DNA from: Desulfuromonadales bacterium
Lineage (GTDB): Bacteria > Desulfobacterota > Desulfuromonadia > Desulfuromonadales > JAHYIW01
DNA: 38,969 nt
Assembly: GCA_029210745.1 (NCBI GenBank)
Contig: JARGFI010000015.1
Coordinates: forward strand, 17,379 to 56,347
Direction of reading: 5' to 3'
Made by a program: the position numbers and the translations under genes. This document shows positions 33,411 to 38,969 of the stretch, in pieces. Under the pieces are notes generated by a model. The model searched no databases. It was not told the origin of the DNA and worked only from the letters and a program-made list of their open reading frames with translations. Numbering within the stretch: position 1 is the first letter of the stretch; the number at the start of each line of letters is the position of its first letter.

Positions 33411-34835
33411 ATGCTTGTATTCCTGATCGTCTTCCCGTTGATCATCGCCTTGTGCAGTCTGGTGATTCCCTGGTATCAGGTCCGCTCCTGGCTGCTGCCG
33501 ATCGTCAGTGCCGTGCACCTCTTGCTGTCGGGCATGCTTGTGCTCGGACGGTTTCCTGTAACTGGCGACTGGATCGGCCTTGATGCGCTGTCACAACTGG
33601 TGCTGGTAGTGACCAGTGTGCTCTTTTTCGGGTGCGCCGTTTATGCGGTCGGCTATCTTGACTTGCGCCGCGACCGGGGGAACCAGACGATGGTCCCCTG
33701 TCTGTTGATCTTTCTTGCGGTGATGACGCTGGCGATTGCCGCCCGCCATCTCGGTCTGCTGTGGGTCGCGGTCGAAGCGACCACGATTGCCAGTGCCCCA
33801 CTGATTTACTTCAACCGCAACCGGCTGTCGATCGAAGCCACCTGGAAGTACCTGATGATCTGTTCGGTGGGGATTGCGCTGGCGATGCTCGGCATTCTTT
33901 TCATCGCTTACGCGGCACTTGGCGGTGGCACACCGGTCAGCCTGCAATTCGACACGCTCCTTGCGCAGGCGCCACAACTGAGTAAACCGTGGCTGCATGC
34001 CGGGTTTGTTTTTCTGCTCGTCGGGTTCGGCACCAAAATGGGGCTGGCTCCGTTGCACTCCTGGAAACCTGATGCCTACGGCGAGGCACCCGGCATGATC
34101 GGCGCGCTCCTCGCCGGCGGACTTACCAGTGTGGCGTTTCTCGGTGTCCTGCGCGGCGTGCAACTGATGGCGGCAGCGGGAGACGGGGGAATGGCACGGC
34201 AGGCATTGCTCGGGATGGGGCTTCTGTCTCTGGCGCTGGCCGCAGTCTTCATGGTTCGCCAGCCCGACATCAAACGGTTGCTGGCCTACTCCTCGGTCGA
34301 ACACATGGGCTTGCTGGCGATCGGTGTCGGGATCGGTGGGGTGGCTGCCTTCGCGGCGATGCTCCATCTGGTCAACAATGCCCTGACCAAAGGGTGCCTG
34401 TTTCTCGCCGCCGGGAATGTTCAGCGGGCCTATACCAGCAAAAACCTCGCTGAGGTGCGCGGGGCCATCGGTGCGCTGCCGGTTTCCGGCACCCTCTTTC
34501 TGGCCGCTTTTCTGGCCATTACCGGATCTCCTCCGTTCGGGCCGTTCTTAAGTGAATTTACCATGTTGCGCGGTATTTTCGGGGGGGAACATTACGTCAT
34601 CGGGATGCTGGTTCTGGTGTTGCTGGCGATGGTCTTCATCGGCATGGGGGCGACGGTGCTGACATCGACGCAGGGCGCTCCGAGTGCCACCACCGCCGGT
34701 TTCCGCGATCGCTGGCTGCTCTGTATCTCGCCGCTCGGCTTCATTCTGCTGGTGCTGATCCTCGGGCTCTACATCCCGGAACCGTTGCGCGAAGCATTGC
34801 AACGCGCCGCTGACCTGCTGGAGGTGCACCCGTGA
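33411..34835 (+). CDS. hyfF: HyfF-like second proton-antiporter subunit
   Basis: A second antiporter-family (NuoM/HyfF) subunit of 474 residues and about 14 helices. The membrane Glu in LLWVAVEATTIASAPLI, Lys in GFGTKMGLAPLHSWKPDAYGEAPG, and the segment HLVNNALTKGCLFLAAGNV are present. The loop MVRQPDIKRLLAYSSVEHMG matches HyfF. Together with HyfB the complex therefore has two ion-pumping subunits. GAAGGA lies before the ATG. The stop overlaps the next GTG by four bases (GTGA). Confidence 0.91.
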   Translation: MLVFLIVFPLIIALCSLVIPWYQVRSWLLPIVSAVHLLLSGMLVLGRFPVTGDWIGLDALSQLVLVVTSVLFFGCAVYAVGYLDLRRDRGNQTMVPCLLIFLAVMTLAIAARHLGLLWVAVEATTIASAPLIYFNRNRLSIEATWKYLMICSVGIALAMLGILFIAYAALGGGTPVSLQFDTLLAQAPQLSKPWLHAGFVFLLVGFGTKMGLAPLHSWKPDAYGEAPGMIGALLAGGLTSVAFLGVLRGVQLMAAAGDGGMARQALLGMGLLSLALAAVFMVRQPDIKRLLAYSSVEHMGLLAIGVGIGGVAAFAAMLHLVNNALTKGCLFLAAGNVQRAYTSKNLAEVRGAIGALPVSGTLFLAAFLAITGSPPFGPFLSEFTMLRGIFGGEHYVIGMLVLVLLAMVFIGMGATVLTSTQGAPSATTAGFRDRWLLCISPLGFILLVLILGLYIPEPLREALQRAADLLEVHP

Positions 34836-36352
34836 ATTGCCCCGCATTGATCACCTTCCGCCCCGGCACCTGGATTGCGCTGGCCGACAGCCCCAGCCTC
34901 ACCCTGGCACACTTTCGTGCCAGCCTGCTCGCCGAGATCGGCAACGGTGCGCGCGTCGCCAGTTTTTTCGGTCAGCCGGGGGGTGAGGCTCTCGACCTCT
35001 TCGCCATTCTGGCCAACGACGTACGAGGCGAACTGGGGCTGCTCCGCACCAGTATCGGCAAGAGCTACCCGGCGCTGACCCCGGACTGCCCGCAACTGCA
35101 TCTGTTTGAACGTGAACTGGCCGAACAGTTCGGGGTGCGCCCGGAAGGGCACCCGTGGCTGAAGCCGGTGCGTTTTCACAATCACTGGGTTGATACCGCC
35201 GATCTCTGGGGACGTGCCGCCGGGGAACATCCGCTGGCCGGGGAAATGAATTTTTACCGGGTCGAAGGGGAGGAGGCGCACGAGGTCGCGGTGGGGCCGG
35301 TACATGCCGGGGTCATCGAGCCGGGACATTTCCGCTTTCAGTGTCACGGTGAAGAGGTCATGCATCTGGAAATTTCTCTCGGCTTTCAGCATCGCGGCAT
35401 TGAACAGTTGCTGGTCGGCGGCCCGCATCCGGCGACGATCTATCAACTCGAAACGGTCGCCGGGGATACGACAGTCGGTCACACCACAGCGTATTGTCGG
35501 CTGCTCGAATGCCTCGCCGGAACAACCGTTTCCGCACGTGCCGAGGCGATCCGGGAAATCGCGCTGGAGTTGGAGCGGCTTGCCAACCATGTTGGTGACA
35601 TCGGCGCGCTGGCCGGTGACGTCGGCTTTTTGCCGACCGCCTCGTTCTGCGGTCGCCTGCGGGGGGATTATCTGAACCTCACGGCGGAGCTTTGCGGCAG
35701 CCGTTTCGGACGCGGGCTGGTGCGACCGGGGGGCGTGCCCTGCGCACTCGATAAGACGCTGGTGGCAACGCTGAGACAACGGCTGGAGACGCTCGAACCG
35801 CAGACCAGGGGAGCGCTCGAACTCTGTTTTGACCGGCCTTCGGTCCTCGCCCGGTTTGAAGGGGTCGGTCGGGTTGCCGCCGCCGATGCCGAAGCTCTGG
35901 GGCTGGTTGGCGTCGCGGCGAGAGCCTGCGGCCTGTCGCGTGACGCGCGGGCAAATTTTCCCGGCGGCAGAAGTAAAGGGCATTTTGAACTGCCGCTCCT
36001 TGAGACGGAAGGGGATGTTTTCGCACGGGGGAATGTGCGCCGTCGCGAGGTTTACGCCGCGCATAAATTGCTCAACAGAGCACTTAGGCAGTTGCCGGAA
36101 GATCACGGCAACGTCCCGCTGGGCAACCTCGCGCCAGCGGCGCTGGCCGTTTCGATCTGCGAAGGGTGGCGCGGCGAGATCGTCCACACGGCGATCACCG
36201 ACGGCAAGGGGCGGATCGCTCGCTACAAGATCGTCGACCCCTCGTTCCACAACTGGAGCGGACTGGCCATGTCCCTGCGGGGGGAACAGATTTCCGACTT
36301 TCCGCTGTGCAACAAGAGCTTTAACTTGTCGTACTGCGGCTTTGATCTGTAG
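34832..36352 (+). CDS. hyfG: HyfG/NuoCD-like large subunit lacking the first [NiFe] Cys motif (Ehr type)
   Basis: A 506-residue fusion of a NuoC-like domain (about 60-125, DCPQLHLFERELAEQFGVRPEGHPWLKP) and a NuoD/[NiFe]-large-subunit-like domain (about 150-506, LEISLGFQHRGIEQLL). In hydrogenases the segment after HRG carries RxCGxC; here residues 208-221 read TVAGDTTVGHTTAY, with both cysteines replaced. The C-terminal DPCxxC is also changed, to FPLC493 and C502 eight residues apart. No Ni-Fe site can form, as in the energy-converting hydrogenase-related (Ehr) complexes of Geobacteraceae. The GTG start has GGAGG upstream. Confidence 0.89.
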   Translation: MNCPALITFRPGTWIALADSPSLTLAHFRASLLAEIGNGARVASFFGQPGGEALDLFAILANDVRGELGLLRTSIGKSYPALTPDCPQLHLFERELAEQFGVRPEGHPWLKPVRFHNHWVDTADLWGRAAGEHPLAGEMNFYRVEGEEAHEVAVGPVHAGVIEPGHFRFQCHGEEVMHLEISLGFQHRGIEQLLVGGPHPATIYQLETVAGDTTVGHTTAYCRLLECLAGTTVSARAEAIREIALELERLANHVGDIGALAGDVGFLPTASFCGRLRGDYLNLTAELCGSRFGRGLVRPGGVPCALDKTLVATLRQRLETLEPQTRGALELCFDRPSVLARFEGVGRVAAADAEALGLVGVAARACGLSRDARANFPGGRSKGHFELPLLETEGDVFARGNVRRREVYAAHKLLNRALRQLPEDHGNVPLGNLAPAALAVSICEGWRGEIVHTAITDGKGRIARYKIVDPSFHNWSGLAMSLRGEQISDFPLCNKSFNLSYCGFDL

Positions 36353-36363
36353 GGAGGATCGTC

Positions 36364-37116
36364 ATGCTGTCCATTATTCGTGAACGCTTCCGTCAAGGGC
36401 ATCGCACCGGCAAGTTTCCGAAAGAAGCGCCACAACTTCCCGCGCGTTTTCGGGGTTTGCCCGAGCCGGTTGGTGATCTTTCCTTGTCAGCCTGCTCCCG
36501 TGCGGTGGCAAACTGTCCGTTCGGAGCGTTGCGCAGCAGCGCTAACCGGCTGCATGTCGATCTCGGACGCTGCCTCTTTTGCGCCGATTGTCCGGCGGTG
36601 GCAGCCGGGGCGATAATGTTCAGCAACGACTACCGGCTGGCCGCGCGGTGTCGCGACGATCTGCTGCGCGGGGAAGAAGAATATCGGCTGGCGAAACAGC
36701 TCGACAAGCAGATGCTGAAACTTTTTGGCCGGTCGCTCAAATTGCGGCAGGTGTCCGCCGGGGGGTGCAACGCCTGTGAAGCCGATCTCAACGTCCTTGG
36801 CACCCTGGTCTTCGATCTGGCGCGGTTCGGCATCCAGTTTGTCGCCTCCCCGCGCCACGCTGACGGCATCATGGTCACCGGGCCGGTGACGGAAAACATG
36901 AAGAGTGCCGTGCTCGACACCTATGCCGCGATTCCCGCGCCGAAGCTGGTTATTGCTTCCGGCGCCTGCGCGATCGGCGGCGGGCCGTTTTGCAATTGCC
37001 CTGAAACGCACAACGGCATCGGCGATCTGCTCCCCGTCGACCTCTACATCCCCGGCTGTCCGCCCCATCCCTATACGGCACTGGACGGCCTGCTGCGGCT
37101 GCTCGGGAAACTTTAA
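36364..37116 (+). CDS. hyfI: HyfI/NuoB-like small subunit with degenerate N-terminal ferredoxin domain
   Basis: A 250-residue electron-transfer subunit. The C-terminal NuoB-like domain keeps all cluster ligands: C135 and C138 (GGCNACE), C202 (GACAIGGGPF) and C232 (PGCPPHP). The N-terminal part (about 40-90) resembles a 2[4Fe-4S] ferredoxin: CP at 51-52 and C70-x2-C73-x2-C76. The remaining positions of a two-cluster ferredoxin are missing. One [4Fe-4S] cluster (C51, C70, C73, C76) could still form. GGGAGG is six bases before the ATG. It follows the large subunit by 11 bases. Confidence 0.87.
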   Translation: MLSIIRERFRQGHRTGKFPKEAPQLPARFRGLPEPVGDLSLSACSRAVANCPFGALRSSANRLHVDLGRCLFCADCPAVAAGAIMFSNDYRLAARCRDDLLRGEEEYRLAKQLDKQMLKLFGRSLKLRQVSAGGCNACEADLNVLGTLVFDLARFGIQFVASPRHADGIMVTGPVTENMKSAVLDTYAAIPAPKLVIASGACAIGGGPFCNCPETHNGIGDLLPVDLYIPGCPPHPYTALDGLLRLLGKL

Positions 37117-37138
37117 AACGAACCAAGGAGAACCGGTT

Positions 37139-38029
37139 ATGCCTTTTGATAAAGAGCTGCTTGACCAATTGCGGCGGGTACTGACGGCGGCGGAAATGGT
37201 GCTCCCCCGCCCGGTATCCTCTCTTGACTGGGCACACTGCGCGGCGGCCAACTGGCGGCAGCACGCCCTGTCCGGTTATTTTGAGCCGCTGCCCGCCGAG
37301 GATACGATCCGCCTCGATGAACTCCTCGGCATCGACCGGCAGAAACAGACCGTCGAGGAAAATACCCGTCAGTTTCTGCAAGGGTATCCGGCCAACAACA
37401 TCCTCCTCTGGGGATCACGCGGCACCGGCAAGTCATCGCTGATCCGCGCCCTGCTCAACGCCTATGTCGGCCAGGGGTTGCGCATTATTCAGCTCGACAA
37501 GGACGACCTGCCGTCCCTTCCCGACATCTTCATCCAGATCAGGGCACTCCCCTATCGCTTCATCATCTTTTGCGATGATCTGTCTTTTGAAGTCGGTGAA
37601 AAAAGTTACAAAATTCTCAAGAGTGCGCTTGACGGGTCGGTCTACGCGACCCCGAAAAATGTCCTGATCTACGTCACCTCCAATCGTCGCCACCTGATCC
37701 CCGAGCACGAGACCGACAACCTCGGGGCGAAGATGGTCAACAATGAAATCCATCACGGTGAAGCCGTCGAGGAAAAAATCTCCCTCTCCGACCGTTTCGG
37801 CCTCTGGGTGGCGTTCCATGTCTTTTCCCAGAAACAATATCTGCTGGTAGTGCAGCAGTGCATCGACATTCTCTGCCGCGAACATCAGCTTCAGGTAGCG
37901 TTCACCTGTGATGTCGAGCAAGCGGCGATTGCCTGGTCGTATGAAAAAAGCAAGTGTTGCGGTCGCACCGCCATGCAGTTTGCCCGCCTGTGGGTGGGGA
38001 AGGAGTTGTTGGCCCGCAATACCGGATGA
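37139..38029 (+). CDS. DUF815-family AAA+ ATPase
   Basis: A 296-residue ATP-binding protein of the PF05673 family, common in bacteria and of unknown function. Walker A is G92-SRGTGKS (LLWGSRGTGKSSLIRALL), Walker B is FIIFCDD (D146-D147) and VLIYVTSNRRHLIP follows. The family ending is LSDRFGLWVAFHVFSQKQYL. AAGGAG precedes the ATG, 22 bases after the HyfI-like gene, so it is probably the last gene of the operon. A role in assembling or remodelling the complex is possible but unsupported beyond position. Confidence 0.86.
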   Translation: MPFDKELLDQLRRVLTAAEMVLPRPVSSLDWAHCAAANWRQHALSGYFEPLPAEDTIRLDELLGIDRQKQTVEENTRQFLQGYPANNILLWGSRGTGKSSLIRALLNAYVGQGLRIIQLDKDDLPSLPDIFIQIRALPYRFIIFCDDLSFEVGEKSYKILKSALDGSVYATPKNVLIYVTSNRRHLIPEHETDNLGAKMVNNEIHHGEAVEEKISLSDRFGLWVAFHVFSQKQYLLVVQQCIDILCREHQLQVAFTCDVEQAAIAWSYEKSKCCGRTAMQFARLWVGKELLARNTG

Positions 38030-38071
38030 AAACTCCGGAGTTCGAACTTATCGGAGTGAGGCGGCAGCGGA

Positions 38072-38150
38072 CCGCGACCCGCGAAGTTGCTTTTCGATTC
38101 AGTTGAAGATAGAACCGGCGGGTCTCGTCCCGCCAGCGCCATCCTTTTGC
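38072..38150 (+). repeat. Dispersed intergenic repeat, copy 2
   Basis: Matches 11933-11844 read on the minus strand. The first 24 bases are identical in both copies, and the shared hairpin GGCGGG (38117-38122), loop TCTCGT, CCCGCC (38129-38134) is present. Like copy 1 it lies just beyond the 3' end of an operon. A second perfect hairpin, ATCCTTTTGC (38141-38150) / GCAAAAGGAT (38157-38166), follows directly. Confidence 0.75.
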
Positions 38151-38267
38151 CCGGCAGCAAAAGGATGCAAAAGTGCCTGCGCTCGCAGCGGGGATGGTGG
38201 TTTGCGGGGGGTGGTGGTTTCTGTGGAGGCTACGAGGAGAGGATGTATGCTGCTCATCTGCACCGGG

Positions 38268-38293
38268 ACGGGGCCTTTCTTAAGGGGCCCCGT
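38268..38293 (+). repeat. GC-rich inverted repeat in the 38.0-38.5 kb gap
   Basis: ACGGGGCC (38268-38275) pairs with GGCCCCGT (38286-38293). No clear T-tract follows, so terminator function is doubtful. The 38030-38458 gap otherwise holds the dispersed repeat and the porin terminator; no convincing gene was seen. Confidence 0.35.
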
Positions 38294-38409
38294 TGTCGTT
38301 GGAAATTGTTATAGTCGGTTTTCTGGTGACTTCATCCAGTTCGAGGGCGTCTTCACCGTTGAAAGAATCTCGGAGCAATTCCTGATTCCGGCTCTCTTTG
38401 TATAAAAAA

Positions 38410-38439
38410 ATCGCCCCGAAGGTAAACCTCCGGGGCGAT
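38410..38439 (-). terminator. Rho-independent terminator of the outer-membrane protein gene
   Basis: ATCGCCCCG (38410-38418) pairs with CGGGGCGAT (38431-38439), extended by AGG/CCT after one mismatch, with loop TAAA. On the minus strand the stem is followed by TTTTTTT. It lies 20 bases beyond the stop of the minus-strand gene. Confidence 0.85.
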
Positions 38440-38458
38440 TGATCTGTATCAGGCTGAA

Positions 38459-38969
38459 TTAGAAGCCCATGTGAAGCATCGCAACCACTTTGTACGGATC
38501 GTCCGGGGCACTGCCACCAGCCGGTGCGTCATAGTAGTCGCCGAGCAACGCGTAGGAACCGCGCAGGCTCAGATCAACCTTCTCGGTAACTTTGGTGCCG
38601 ACTCCGGCAGAAACTTCGAGGCCGAGGTTCGTGCCTTCGGTGCCAACATCGTCCAGAGCCATGAAGTAACCGGCCGCATAATTAACATAGAGCTTGTCGA
38701 TGTTCTGCTTGCCGGTGTAAATCAGGGAGAAAAGACCGTTGCCTGCATAAGCAGCATTTTTCAAAGCCAACGCGCCTTGGCCACCATTGTTGTGGAATTT
38801 ATCGGTCATGAAGATCGACAGGCCGGTATCGGGAAATTCATACTGGTCGGACTGGTCTTCGAAGCCGTCGCTGTCACCGTAGACGATCATGCGGACGGCC
38901 CCGAAACCGCCGGAAACCTTGACTGAAGCAGCCAGAGCGTCATGGCCGGCAGCGCCACTGGCAACGAGA
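38459..38969 (-). CDS. Outer-membrane beta-barrel protein, C-terminal part
   Basis: The frame is open to the window edge, so only the last 169 residues are visible. They show alternating amphipathic strands rich in Gly, Tyr and Asp: IDKLYVNYAAGYFMALDD, LGLEVSAGVGTKVTEKVDLS, LRGSYALLGDYYD. The chain ends in KVVAMLHMGF, the terminal aromatic residue recognised by the BAM machinery. It is porin-like, but no specific family can be named from this part. The apparent ATG at 38890 is internal. A good terminator follows. Confidence 0.75.
   Translation of the reverse strand, partial: LVASGAAGHDALAASVKVSGGFGAVRMIVYGDSDGFEDQSDQYEFPDTGLSIFMTDKFHNNGGQGALALKNAAYAGNGLFSLIYTGKQNIDKLYVNYAAGYFMALDDVGTEGTNLGLEVSAGVGTKVTEKVDLSLRGSYALLGDYYDAPAGGSAPDDPYKVVAMLHMGF

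Noticed and set aside
34769-36250. A 493-codon minus-strand frame opposite the large subunit
   Set aside because: The plus-strand gene has family motifs and overlaps correctly with its neighbour; this is its shadow.
38107-38166. CRISPR-like repeats suggested by adjacent hairpins
   Set aside because: Only one copy of each hairpin is present here, with no regular repeat-spacer array and no cas genes.

Overview
The window reads as a chromosomal segment of a GC-rich, Gram-negative anaerobe close to Geobacter, Desulfuromonas and Pelobacter (Desulfuromonadia, formerly Deltaproteobacteria). Evidence for this is a Tol system and outer-membrane barrel, a flavodiiron protein, a small c-type cytochrome, FolE2 in place of classical FolE, an 'Ehr'-type complex resembling energy-converting hydrogenase but lacking the [NiFe] ligands, and a UGA-containing AhpD-like gene that looks like a selenoprotein. 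The taxonomic call is inference from gene content; no rRNA or tRNA gene was recognised.

Layout. 0.1-6.4 kb: penicillin-binding protein 1A (-), pyruvate kinase, queC and folE2 (both in preQ0/queuosine synthesis), and a TIGR04282-type transferase. 6.4-8.5 kb: a decayed defence patch with a frameshifted tail of an MmeI-like DNA methyltransferase and an abiE pair (intact AbiEi antitoxin, frameshifted AbiEii toxin). 8.5-11.8 kb: tolQ-tolR-tolA/tonB-like-tolB behind a good sigma-70 promoter, without pal. 11.8-12.6 kb: a dispersed repeat, then a Phd/YefM-RelE module with a TGTACA-type operator. 12.7-21.8 kb: housekeeping genes (Nudix, ubiE/menG, YvlD-like membrane protein, yqgE, mltA, priA, flavodiiron protein, metallophosphoesterase, DAHP synthase). 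21.9-26.2 kb: a monohaem cytochrome, then sucC-sucD-cvfB-CMD selenoprotein, closed by a strong terminator. 26.2-28.5 kb (-): YgiQ-family radical SAM protein and a Cys-rich single-domain response regulator.

28.7-38.0 kb (+) is the most distinctive region: an excisionase-HTH/PTS-EIIA regulator, a small membrane protein resembling the C-terminal tail of HyfB, then HyfB-, HyfC-, HyfE-, HyfF-, HyfG- and HyfI-like subunits and a DUF815 AAA+ ATPase. The large subunit has lost the first Cys pair that binds Ni-Fe, so this is probably an ion-translocating redox complex and not a hydrogenase. The window closes with a second copy of the dispersed repeat and the C-terminal part of an outer-membrane beta-barrel protein on the minus strand, with its terminator.

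Best targets for a second look: the in-frame UGA plus candidate bSECIS at 25.77 kb; the Ehr-type operon with its extra HyfB-tail protein and unusual regulators; the broken abiE/methyltransferase patch; and the repeat shared by 11.9 kb and 38.1 kb.
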